45,114 nt of DNA from Planctomycetales bacterium. Lineage in GTDB: Bacteria; Planctomycetota; Planctomycetia; Isosphaerales; Isosphaeraceae. Below, piece after piece: positions 31,783 to 40,180 of this stretch (position 1 is the stretch's first letter; every line of letters begins with the position of its first letter). A program made the translations under genes and the position numbers. The notes beneath the pieces are model-generated. The model was given only the letters and a program-made list of their open reading frames with translations. It was not told the DNA's origin and ran no database searches. The stretch covers positions 1 to 45,114 of the forward strand of contig DAIDHE010000131.1 of the NCBI GenBank assembly GCA_027459775.1, given 5' to 3'.

Positions 31783-32900
31783 TGGACGCCTTGTTCCCAT
31801 TCGGCTTTCCCTGGCCGACGGCGATGTATCTGACCTTTTACGTGGTCACCGCCGCGATCTACGCTGTCTTCATGCATTACACCCTGGCGGGGGCGCTCGT
31901 GCTGGCGATCGGCCGGCTGCGCGTGCTCGCCCATCGCCGGGCGAGCCGTGGCCCAGAGGCCGAGACCGTCAGCCTGGGCCTGCTCGAGCACGTCGTCGAG
32001 GACTGGCTTCCCGTCATGCTGGGCATGGCGATCACCGCCGGAGTCGCGCCGCTGTTGTTCTTGCAAATCCTGTATAAGCAATCGTTCTATACCGCCAATT
32101 TGCTCCTTTTCCACCGCTTCATGCTATTGTTGCCAGCGCTGATCGTGGCGTATTACATGCTCTATCTTCAGAGGAGCAAGAAGCTGCACGCCTGGGGCCC
32201 ATGGCCGCGGGCGGCGGCCGTGATCGTGGTGGCTCTCTGTTTCGGCTACACCGCCTGGGCCTGGGCCGAAAACCACTTGCTCAGCCTGCATCGCGAGGAC
32301 TGGGGCGAGTTCTATGGTAGCGGGCGCTGGTTCTTCCCCGATTCCGAGCTCTGGCCGCGGCTGGGATATACCATCACGGCGGCGTTCGCGACCTTTGCCC
32401 TCGTCGTCGGCTGGCAGCTCGCGTGGGGCCGGCGCGGCCACGATCCGGGTTCGCTCGACCTGGCGGCCCGGCAGCTTCGGCTCCTGGCGTTGCTGGGGCT
32501 CTTCGCATCGGCGTTTGAAGCCATTCTCTGGTATCTCTGGCTGGAAACGCCCGCCCAGGCCGCCCTGCGCTCGATCCTGGCCATGCCTTATGGCGTGCTG
32601 GTCTTTCTGGGAATCGCCGTGCAGACGGCGTGCTGGCTGCCGGTCAACGGCGGCGCCCGCCTCACGCCTCGAAGACTCGTGATCGCCACCGCGGGCGCGG
32701 TCGGAACGATGCTGGGCGCGGTCGTCGCGCGCGAGGTCCGGCGGCTCGTCGCTCTCGACCTGAGCGCCCTGGAAGAAAGCCATCGCCAGGCCGCGCGGGT
32801 CGGCGGCATGGCCGTGTTCCTCACGTTTTTCCTGGTCAACGCCCTGGTGATCGCGGCCTGCGTCTGGATCGTCAAACGGGACATCGCGCCCGCTCGATAA
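31782..32900 (+). CDS. Second bd-family membrane subunit (CydA-like/CydB-position protein)
   Basis: This 372-residue integral membrane protein has about eight or nine TM helices. Its first helices (AIYAVFMHYTLAGALVLAIG, His32) and second segment (MLGMAITAGVAPLLFLQILY) echo CydA His19 and GVATG helices more than CydB. It may therefore be a CydA-type second subunit, as in CydAA' enzymes, rather than true CydB. No heme c motif is present. The start codon overlaps the stop of the cytochrome c subunit (TGATG), and GGAGG is upstream, so synthesis is coupled. The product is expected to form the membrane heterodimer with the upstream subunit. Confidence 0.7.
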   Translation: MDALFPFGFPWPTAMYLTFYVVTAAIYAVFMHYTLAGALVLAIGRLRVLAHRRASRGPEAETVSLGLLEHVVEDWLPVMLGMAITAGVAPLLFLQILYKQSFYTANLLLFHRFMLLLPALIVAYYMLYLQRSKKLHAWGPWPRAAAVIVVALCFGYTAWAWAENHLLSLHREDWGEFYGSGRWFFPDSELWPRLGYTITAAFATFALVVGWQLAWGRRGHDPGSLDLAARQLRLLALLGLFASAFEAILWYLWLETPAQAALRSILAMPYGVLVFLGIAVQTACWLPVNGGARLTPRRLVIATAGAVGTMLGAVVAREVRRLVALDLSALEESHRQAARVGGMAVFLTFFLVNALVIAACVWIVKRDIAPAR

Positions 32901-32929
32901 AGATCTGTACGAATCATGAATTCGGCGAG

Positions 32930-34531
32930 TCAAGGCTGCTGACCGATCGCCCACTTGAGCCGGAACTGGGTGCGATTGTAAAGGATCACCGAGTCCAGAT
33001 AGTCGAGCCGGGCCTGCGCCAGCGCCTGGATGGGCTGTAAGACCTCGATCGGAAGGGTGGATCGGGGCAAGCCCGCCGCCTCTTGCATGTTGAGCATGTT
33101 GAGCCTGAGCGATTCCACGGCCTCGGACACGGTCTGTCGCGATTCGGCGATCTGACGGGCCGCCGCCAGCCGCTGCTCGAAGGCCGCGGTCACGTCGGCC
33201 GCGACCTGGGTCTGGGTCTTGATCAATTGCAGATCGGCGACCTGCTTCTCGGCGGCGCTCCGCTTCATGATCGCAAGGTCGCCGAACCCGAGATGCTGAA
33301 GCTCCCAGAACAAGCTGGCCATGAAGTCGCCCCGCGCGCCAAAATTCCCGAAGAACGCCCCCTGGCCGCCCCCTTGACCGCCCCCCACGTACGTGGCGGC
33401 CACGCTGGGGATGAAGGGCCTGAGCCGCGCTTGCTTGAGCCGCACGATCGCGGCTTGCAAGAGCTCCCGCGATTGAGCCAGCTCGGGGCGATGCAAGAGC
33501 GCCTCCACGAGGAGATCGTCAAGCACGGCGTCGTCGGCGATCAGGCGCAAGACCGCCTCGGCCGGCTCCAAGGGGGCGACCACGAGCCGGGAATCGAGCA
33601 CGAGCAGCCGCGTCAGGTTCGTCGACGCCACGAGCAACCGCCCTGAATACGCCTGGATGTTCTTGCGCTGATGCTTGAGCTCGGCCAGCGCCCGGCGATG
33701 ATCGGCCTCGACCCCTTGGCCCGCCTTGGCATAGGCCAGGGTGATCCTCGAGAGAAACTCGGCGTTGGCGGCGGCCTCGCGCGCGATGGCGAGCCGGCCG
33801 CTGGCCTCCTGAAGATCCAGATACGCCTCGGCCGCCGCGAGCAGGGCGTCGTTCGTCTGGGCGACGACCGCCGCTCGATTCGCCTGGGCAACCCTGCGCG
33901 CCGCCATCGGCTCGAAAATCGTGTCCGAGATCCGCAAGATCGATGTCATGCTGTTGAGCTGCGGGTAACCCGTGCCCGGCGAGGGACCGGGGAATCCGTT
34001 GGGCAACGCCGCCGTCCCCCCGAGAAACAACGAGCCCCGGTTCACATTCTGGACCTGTCCGGTGATCGTCTGAACCTGACCATCGGCGCGATAATACGTT
34101 GGACCCAGAAAGAGACTGGGCAACCAGAGCACGCGGGCTCGGTCGAGGTCCGCGAGGGCCTGGTTGACCTTTTGCCTGGCGATCGCGATGTCGAGGTCGC
34201 GCTCGCCAGCCAGCCGCAGCACGCTGATCAGGTCGATGGGCTCGATCGTTCGCCCGCGAATGAGCGCGGCGTCGACCGCCGCGCGGGCCGGCGGCGGCGG
34301 CGGGTCGGGGTGAGCCAGAGGCTTGATCGCGGGGGGCGGCCCCGCCGGATCCGCCGCCGCCGCCAGCGGGCTCGCCGCGGTCTCACGCAAGTGAAACGGC
34401 ATGGGCGCGGGGATCGGCCACGGCGAGCGCGCGGTCGCGTCGTCGGCCGTGGCCTCCATGCCAGCCCCCCTCGCGAGCATTAGCAAGACCACCAGCGGCC
34501 CCGCCCGAGATCGCTTCGCGCTTCGCCCCAT
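32930..34531 (-). CDS. TolC-family outer-membrane efflux protein
   Basis: This 533-residue protein has a signal peptide (about 1-27), a Pro/Ala-rich linker and then two TolC repeats of long amphipathic helices. Examples are QKVNQALADLDRARVLWLPSL near residue 120 and RQTVSEAVESLRLNMLNMQEA near 475. TolC trimers form the outer-membrane channel of tripartite pumps. The start at 34531 has AAGGA about nine bases upstream. It is divergent from the HlyD-like and RND genes, which form the rest of the pump. No lipobox Cys is seen, unlike OprM-type channels. Confidence 0.88.
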   Translation of the reverse strand: MGRSAKRSRAGPLVVLLMLARGAGMEATADDATARSPWPIPAPMPFHLRETAASPLAAAADPAGPPPAIKPLAHPDPPPPPARAAVDAALIRGRTIEPIDLISVLRLAGERDLDIAIARQKVNQALADLDRARVLWLPSLFLGPTYYRADGQVQTITGQVQNVNRGSLFLGGTAALPNGFPGPSPGTGYPQLNSMTSILRISDTIFEPMAARRVAQANRAAVVAQTNDALLAAAEAYLDLQEASGRLAIAREAAANAEFLSRITLAYAKAGQGVEADHRRALAELKHQRKNIQAYSGRLLVASTNLTRLLVLDSRLVVAPLEPAEAVLRLIADDAVLDDLLVEALLHRPELAQSRELLQAAIVRLKQARLRPFIPSVAATYVGGGQGGGQGAFFGNFGARGDFMASLFWELQHLGFGDLAIMKRSAAEKQVADLQLIKTQTQVAADVTAAFEQRLAAARQIAESRQTVSEAVESLRLNMLNMQEAAGLPRSTLPIEVLQPIQALAQARLDYLDSVILYNRTQFRLKWAIGQQP

Positions 34532-34896
34532 CAAATGGGTTCCTTCTCAGAGGCGGACGCGATTCACCCGCCGCGCGTCTCAGTCCAAGCTCCACGACGG
34601 ACCGTTATCCCACCGTCGCTCTCGTTGATTTCGGCACAAACCTCGCGTTCTGATGACCCCTTGATCCCGACACCTCCGCATTCTGCCGCCAAGGCTTCTC
34701 TAAACCTCCTATTCTGTTGCGTCCTCGGTTTCCCCGCGGGTGATTGTCACCGTGCACCTGGGGCAAGCGGATCTCACCTTGACTTGACCCGCGGTTTGTT
34801 GATTTGTGTAGAAAATGTGAAGATAGAGGCGTGCCCGTTGGACGTTGCCCACGCCGCGATTTCGAGCCCCCCGGTTTCTTCTGGAGATCCAAGGCC
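34532..34896. other. Divergent promoter region of the efflux system
   Basis: This 365-bp AT-richer gap lies between TolC (-) and the HlyD-like gene (+). It contains three imperfect 32-bp repeats (34640-34735), listed separately. No strong promoter is visible; a weak TTGACC at about 34786 with TGTAGA 17 bp on is possible. Confidence 0.6.
34640..34735. repeat. Three direct repeats at 32-bp spacing (possible regulator sites)
   Basis: ACCTC followed 3-4 bases later by TTCTG occurs at 34640-34652, 34672-34685 and 34704-34716. Start points are exactly 32 bp apart, close to three DNA helical turns, so all sites face the same side of the helix. The ACCTC/TTCT core resembles the repeats around 660-1773, so they may belong to the same dispersed family instead. 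Confidence 0.5.
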
Positions 34897-36297
34897 ATGT
34901 CGTCGTCAGCCGAGAGCTCGGGTCGAGCCGGGGCCCGCGGGATCGGCCGTCGCAGGGGGGTGAGGCTCGGTCTCATGGCGACGATCGGGCTCTCGGCCGT
35001 CTTGGTGATCGTGTATCGATTCGCGGGGCATGGGGCGATCGCGGCCCACGCGGTCGTCGAGCCCCCCCAGGCCACCGCCGTTCCCCCTCGGGTCGACGTC
35101 ATCGTGCCCGCCATGGGCGGCATCGAGCGGTTCAGCGTCCAGCCGGGCTCGCTGCTCGCGTTTGAATCGGTCGAGCTCCAGGCCATGGTCTCGGGATACC
35201 TGAAGACCCAGGACGTCGACATCGGGTCGCGGGTGAAAAAGGGGCAGCCCCTGGCCGTGCTCGACGTCCCGCGCGAGGCGAGCGCGGCCCAGGAAGCGGC
35301 CGCATTGCTCGATCAGGCCCAGATCCACGCCCAGCTCGCCCAGGCCAAGGTCAAATCCATGACCGCCGATCGCGACGCCTCCGCGGCCGCCCTCGCCCAG
35401 ACCGAGTCCGATCTGGGCCGGCTGGTCGCCAATCACAAATATGCCAAAGCCAAATATAATCGTATCTTGTCGCTCGTCGACCAGCAGGCGGTGGATAAGC
35501 GACTGCTTGACGAGCAGTCGCGGGATCTCGAATCGGCGGCGGCGGCGGAGGAGACGGCGCGTCTGGCGGTCAAGACGGCTCGTTCCCAGCTCGCGGCGAC
35601 GGCCGCGCGGATCGAGCAGGCCCAGGTCGACGTGGCCGAGGCTCGATCGGCGGTCCACGTCGCCGAATCCCGCCTCGCCAAGGCCCGGGTCGACGTCGAT
35701 TACGCCCGGATCGTCGCTCCCTTTGACGGCGTGATCACTCATCGCGGCTTCCATCCCGGGGCCTTCATCCGATCGGCGGTCGACGGCGCACAGCCGCCGC
35801 TTCTCACCGTCGCGCGGGTCGATCTCATGCGAGTCGTGGTCCGCGTGCCCGACCGCGACGTGGTGCTCGTCAACCCCGGCGACCCCGTGGAGCTCGCGAT
35901 CGACGGCCTCGAAGGCCGAACGTTTCACGGCAAGATCGCCCGGATCGCCAGTGCCGAGGAATCGACCACGCGCACCATGCGGGTCGAGATCGACCTTCCC
36001 AATCCCGACGGCCGGCTCCGCGAGGGGATGTACGGCCGCGCCAGCATCCGCCTCGAGCCCATCGCCAGGCGGCTCACCATTCCCGCCTCTTGCCTTCTTG
36101 ACCGCTCCGATAAAGGCCTGGCCGTGGTTCCCATCGTTCGCGGCGGAAAAGTCCACCGCGCGCCGGTGCGGGTGGGCGCGGACGATGGCGCCCGGGTCGA
36201 GATCGCGGCGGGCTTGCACGCCAACGACGTGGTGATTCTCCATTCCAGCGTCCCGCTCGAGGAAGGCCTGGCCGTGAACCCCAGGACGGTCGAATGA
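34897..36297 (+). CDS. HlyD/AcrA-type periplasmic adaptor (RND efflux MFP subunit)
   Basis: This 466-residue protein has one N-terminal TM helix (about 26-45) and a lipoyl half-motif (VSGYLKTQDVDIGSRVKKGQPLAVLD). A long alpha-hairpin coiled coil (about 125-265) rich in Ala, Gln and Glu follows. The second lipoyl half (ARIVAPFDGVITHRGFHPGAFI) and the beta-barrel domain (VDLMRVVVRVPDRDV, LREGMYGRASI) complete it. The adaptor links the inner-membrane RND pump to the outer-membrane TolC channel. It has a GGAG upstream and is followed after 61 bp by the RND gene, with TolC divergent. Confidence 0.9.
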   Translation: MSSSAESSGRAGARGIGRRRGVRLGLMATIGLSAVLVIVYRFAGHGAIAAHAVVEPPQATAVPPRVDVIVPAMGGIERFSVQPGSLLAFESVELQAMVSGYLKTQDVDIGSRVKKGQPLAVLDVPREASAAQEAAALLDQAQIHAQLAQAKVKSMTADRDASAAALAQTESDLGRLVANHKYAKAKYNRILSLVDQQAVDKRLLDEQSRDLESAAAAEETARLAVKTARSQLAATAARIEQAQVDVAEARSAVHVAESRLAKARVDVDYARIVAPFDGVITHRGFHPGAFIRSAVDGAQPPLLTVARVDLMRVVVRVPDRDVVLVNPGDPVELAIDGLEGRTFHGKIARIASAEESTTRTMRVEIDLPNPDGRLREGMYGRASIRLEPIARRLTIPASCLLDRSDKGLAVVPIVRGGKVHRAPVRVGADDGARVEIAAGLHANDVVILHSSVPLEEGLAVNPRTVE

Positions 36298-36358
36298 GCC
36301 CCCGCCGCGCACCGACCCAGACCACGCCCGCGAGGGGAAACCCAGGAGCCGCCGCGCG

Positions 36359-39300
36359 ATGAATGGTTTGATCCGGGCTTCGCTCAAAAACCCCATCGCG
36401 GTGACCGTGCTGGCGCTCGCCGTCGTGGTGCTGGGAACGCTGGCCGCGACGGCGATCCCAATCGACATCCTCCCCGTCTTCCGCAATCCGGCCGTGCAGG
36501 CGCTTGCCTTTTACAGCGGCATGCCCGCCGCCAGCATCGAAAAAGACATCACCGCCCGACTCGAGCGCGGGGTGGTCCAGGCCTCGGGCGGGCGACGGAT
36601 CGAATCACGCTCGATCGTGGGCGCGAGCATCGTGCGGAATTACTTCCATTCCGGCGTCGACCGCTCGGGCGCTCTCACCGAGGTCAGCTCGCTCGCTGGC
36701 TGGGAGTATCCCACCATGCCGCCGGGCACGCTCCCGCCGGTGATCTTGCCCTACGACCCCACCAGCACCACCCCGGTCTGCCTGCTGGCCCTCGACAGCT
36801 CGACCCAGGGCGAGGCCACCCTCTTCGACGTCGGCCGCTACGAGGTCCGACCCCAGATCATGTCCCAACCCGGCGCGATGGCCCCGCTCGTCTACGGCGG
36901 CAAGATCCGGGCGGTCATGATTTACCTCGACCGAGTCCGACTCCAGGCCCGCGGCCTCTCGCCCCAGGATGTCATGCGCGCCGTCGACGATTACAACGTC
37001 TTCCTGCCCACCGGAAGCGCGAAATTCGGCGACACTGACTACGCCATCGATTCCAACTCGATGTTCGACGTGGTCGGCGACATGGGCTGGATTCCCCTGC
37101 GCAACGAACACGGCAACGCCGCCTACCTTTCCGACGTCGCGACTCCCAAGGACGCCAGCTTCATCCAGACCAACGTCGTCCGGGTCAACGGCCGCCGCCA
37201 GGTCTACATTCCCGTGTTTCGCCAGCTCGGCGCGAGCACCTTACAGGTCGTCTCGACCCTCCGGGCCGCTCTGGAAACGATGAAGGCCCGGCTCACCCGC
37301 GACGGGGTCGACCTCAAGCTCGTGATGGACCAATCGGTCTACGTCAGGCGCTCGATTGAAAGCCTGATCGAGGAGGGTCTCCTGGGGGCGGTCCTGTGTT
37401 CGCTGGTGATCTTGATCTTCCTGGGCGAGTGGCGGATGACCGTGATCGCCGTGCTCACGATCCCGATCGCCGTCATGGCCGCCGTGGCCGGCCTCCACGC
37501 CACGGGCAACACGATCAACGTGATGACTCTCGCGGGCCTGTCGCTGGCGATCGGCCCGCTGGTCGACAGCGCGATCATCTGCCTGGAAAACATCCATCGT
37601 CATCTGGGCCTGGGCGCGTCGCCGGCGGACGCGGCGTTCCGGGGCGCGAGCGAGGTCGCCATGCCCGAGCTCGTGGCCAGCCTCTGCACCTTGCTCGTGC
37701 TCGCCCCCCTGGCCCTCTTGCCGGGGCTGGGCGAATTCCTCTACCGGCCCATGGCCGCCGCCGTCGCGTTCGCCATGGCCGCGGCCTATCTCTTGTCCAG
37801 AAGCCTCGTCCCCTCGCGCGCCGCCCTCTGGCTTCGACCCCACTCCCACCGTAACGACGACCATCGATCCCGGGGCGGGCTCGCTCTCTTCTCAAACGCC
37901 TTCTTACTCTGGCAGCGGCTGATCGACGCCGCCATCGCCTGGTACACCCGCCAGCTCGACCGCGCCCTGAAACGGCGGCTCCTGATCGTTGCCACCGCGG
38001 TGCTCGCCCTCTGCGCCGTCATCGGCCTGCTGGGAACCCGGCTGCGCCGCGAGTTCTTCCCCGAAGTCGATTCGGGCGCCTTCGAAATCTACGTCCGCGC
38101 CGCCAGCGGCACCCGCATCGAGAAAACCGAAAAACGAGTCGAGGCCGTCGAGCAATTCGTCCGCGCCGCCATCGCAAGCGACCTCGAGATCGTGATCTCC
38201 GAAATCGGCGTCGTCGCCGACCTCTCCGCCGCCTACACCCCCAACGCCGGCCCCATGGACGCCGTCGTCAAGGTCCAGCTCGTCGAGCATCGTCGCCGCT
38301 CAGCACAAGAATATGTACACTTGTTGAGAACACGATTCGCGGCCGACGCCGCGTTTTCGGATCTCGAGTTCGCGTTCGACGCCGGCGGCATGATTCGCGC
38401 AGCGATGAACGAGGGCAAGTCGTCGCCGATCAACATTCGCATCGCGGGCAAGAACCTGATCCAGTCGCGGCGGATCGCCGAGCGGATCCATGCCCGGGTT
38501 TCGCGGATCGACGGCGTGGTCGACGCCCGGATCATCCAGCGGCTCGACTATCCCGAGTTCATCATCGACGTCGACCGCGCCAAGGCCGCCGATCTCGGGC
38601 TCAATCAGGCCGAGATCATGAAAAACGTCGTGGCCGCGCTCAATTCCAGCATCCAGTACCACAAGAAGAATTTCTGGATCGACCCCGTCAGTAAGAATCA
38701 ATACTTCGTGGGCGTGCAGTATTTCGAGGAAGACATCGATTCGGTCGAGACGCTGCTCGACGTGCCGGTCACCGGCCCGGCGCGGGGCGAGGCGATCCCG
38801 CTCCGCAACATTGCGTCGCTCAGGCCCAGCCTGGTACCGACCGAGATCACCCACGGCAATCTGCAAACGACGGTCGACCTGACAATGGGCGTGCACCGCC
38901 GCGATCTGGGCCACGTCGCGGTCGACGTCGCCCGGGTCGTGGGCGAATTCGGCGTCTCTCAGGGCAACGATTCGTGGATCCCTTACGACCCCGCCGATCC
39001 CTCGCCCCATCCCAAGACCTTGAAGGGCGCGATCGTCGAATTGAGCGGCGAGTACTCGCGAATGCAAGAGACGTTTCGCGGCCTCTCATTCGGCCTGATC
39101 CTGGCCACCATGCTGATTTATTTCTTGATGGCCGCGTTGTTCAAGTCTTACCTGACCCCGCTGGTGATTCTGTTCGCGGTTCCCCTGGGTTTGATCGGGG
39201 TGATCGTGATGCTGTACACGACCGGCACCGCGATCAACGTGCAGTCGCTCTTGGGCGTGATCTTCATGGTGGGCATCGTGGTGTCGAACACGGTGCTCCT

Positions 39301-39598
39301 GGTCGATTTCGCCCAGAATCTGCGGGTTGACGAGGGTCTGACGCCCGACCAGGCGATTCGCAAGGCGGCGGCGCTTCGGGTTCGTCCCGTGGTGATGACG
39401 GCCTTGGCGGCATTTTTCGCGCTGCTTCCGATGGCGCTCGCGCTCGGTAAGGGAAGCGAGGCCAACGCCCCGTTGGGTCGCGCCGTCGTCGGGGGAATCG
39501 TGGCGGGCTTGCTCACGACGCTCTTCGTCGTGCCGGCGCTCTATTCCCTGGTCGTGAAGGACGGGCGCGTTCGCGGCGTCGAGACCGAAGAGGGCTGA
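36359..39598 (+). CDS. RND-family inner-membrane efflux transporter
   Basis: This 1,079-residue protein has the 12-TM RND layout with two large periplasmic loops. It starts with a TM1 after MNGLIRASLKNPIA, and has a GxxSLAIGPLVDSAII TM4 motif and a TM10 FMVGIVVSNTVLLVDFA motif. The proton relay differs from AcrB: only one of the two TM4 Asp residues is kept (Asp403; AcrB Asp408 is Ser404), and AcrB Lys940 is Ser976. Similar single-Asp pumps exist, including heavy-metal (HME) types, so the substrate could be metals or organics. AGGAG precedes the ATG. Adaptor and TolC genes complete the pump. Confidence 0.9.
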   Translation: MNGLIRASLKNPIAVTVLALAVVVLGTLAATAIPIDILPVFRNPAVQALAFYSGMPAASIEKDITARLERGVVQASGGRRIESRSIVGASIVRNYFHSGVDRSGALTEVSSLAGWEYPTMPPGTLPPVILPYDPTSTTPVCLLALDSSTQGEATLFDVGRYEVRPQIMSQPGAMAPLVYGGKIRAVMIYLDRVRLQARGLSPQDVMRAVDDYNVFLPTGSAKFGDTDYAIDSNSMFDVVGDMGWIPLRNEHGNAAYLSDVATPKDASFIQTNVVRVNGRRQVYIPVFRQLGASTLQVVSTLRAALETMKARLTRDGVDLKLVMDQSVYVRRSIESLIEEGLLGAVLCSLVILIFLGEWRMTVIAVLTIPIAVMAAVAGLHATGNTINVMTLAGLSLAIGPLVDSAIICLENIHRHLGLGASPADAAFRGASEVAMPELVASLCTLLVLAPLALLPGLGEFLYRPMAAAVAFAMAAAYLLSRSLVPSRAALWLRPHSHRNDDHRSRGGLALFSNAFLLWQRLIDAAIAWYTRQLDRALKRRLLIVATAVLALCAVIGLLGTRLRREFFPEVDSGAFEIYVRAASGTRIEKTEKRVEAVEQFVRAAIASDLEIVISEIGVVADLSAAYTPNAGPMDAVVKVQLVEHRRRSAQEYVHLLRTRFAADAAFSDLEFAFDAGGMIRAAMNEGKSSPINIRIAGKNLIQSRRIAERIHARVSRIDGVVDARIIQRLDYPEFIIDVDRAKAADLGLNQAEIMKNVVAALNSSIQYHKKNFWIDPVSKNQYFVGVQYFEEDIDSVETLLDVPVTGPARGEAIPLRNIASLRPSLVPTEITHGNLQTTVDLTMGVHRRDLGHVAVDVARVVGEFGVSQGNDSWIPYDPADPSPHPKTLKGAIVELSGEYSRMQETFRGLSFGLILATMLIYFLMAALFKSYLTPLVILFAVPLGLIGVIVMLYTTGTAINVQSLLGVIFMVGIVVSNTVLLVDFAQNLRVDEGLTPDQAIRKAAALRVRPVVMTALAAFFALLPMALALGKGSEANAPLGRAVVGGIVAGLLTTLFVVPALYSLVVKDGRVRGVETEEG

Positions 39599-39638
39599 AC
39601 CACGACGGAATCGCCGACGCCTCAGTGCATTCTTGCGG

Positions 39639-39672
39639 CGCCTCGCGAACAGGACGATAATCGCCCGAGGCG
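39639..39672 (+). other. Intergenic hairpin after the RND gene
   Basis: CGCCTCG (39639-39645) and CGAGGCG (39666-39672) are a perfect 7-bp inverted repeat. CGA/TCG inside can add three pairs with a 2-nt bulge. There is no T-tract. It may end RND transcription by a Rho-type route or be a relic repeat; the function is not known. Confidence 0.35.
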
Positions 39673-39745
39673 ACAAGGCCCCAGCAAGCCCTGGTCGTGC
39701 GCGTTCGCATCCGGACCGTCGTGTTCCCATCGTTCGAGGCCGCCC

Positions 39746-40174
39746 ATGATCACGATCGAGGGCAAAACGCTGGGCCGCCGCCCGGCGCTCTTCGCCGATT
39801 GGTCGATCCCATTCCCGCCCGAACTTCGCGGCGAGGGAGACAACGTCTCCCTCCGCGACTTGATCACGCGGGTCGTGTGCGCCGAGGTCGAGGCGTTTCG
39901 CCAGCGTCAGGAAGAGCGCAGGCTCGTCCGCGTCCTCTCGGCCGCCGCCATCGAACGAGCGGCGGCCAAGGGCAAGGTCGACATGGGCGGCCGCGCCCTC
40001 GTGCAAGAGGTCGACGCCGAAACGGCCGTCGCCTCGGCCCTTCAGTCGTTTGAAGACGGGATCTACCTCGTCGTCGTCGACGGCGAGGAACAGCGCGACC
40101 TCGACCGCGAGGTCTTCGTGAGACCTGGCAGCCGAATCACGTTCATTCGCCTGACCATGCTTGCGGGGGGTTGA
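39746..40174 (+). CDS. Small Gly-Gly-terminated protein (possible ubiquitin-like/beta-grasp fold), partner of DUF4132
   Basis: This 142-residue cytoplasmic protein has no name that I recognise. It starts with a beta-hairpin-like segment (MITIEGKTLG...DWSIPFP), a long charged helix (SLRDLITRVVCAEVEAFRQ) and an acidic helical insert. It ends with strands YLVVVDGEE, EVFVRPGS and RITFIRLTMLAGG. The C-terminal FIRLTMLAGG after a PGS turn resembles the tails of ubiquitin, ThiS and MoaD. This is pattern resemblance only. The stop lies six bases before the DUF4132 ATG, so they are almost certainly co-transcribed. No E1-, E2- or JAB-like protein is in the window. Confidence 0.75.
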   Translation: MITIEGKTLGRRPALFADWSIPFPPELRGEGDNVSLRDLITRVVCAEVEAFRQRQEERRLVRVLSAAAIERAAAKGKVDMGGRALVQEVDAETAVASALQSFEDGIYLVVVDGEEQRDLDREVFVRPGSRITFIRLTMLAGG

Positions 40175-40180
40175 GCCAGA

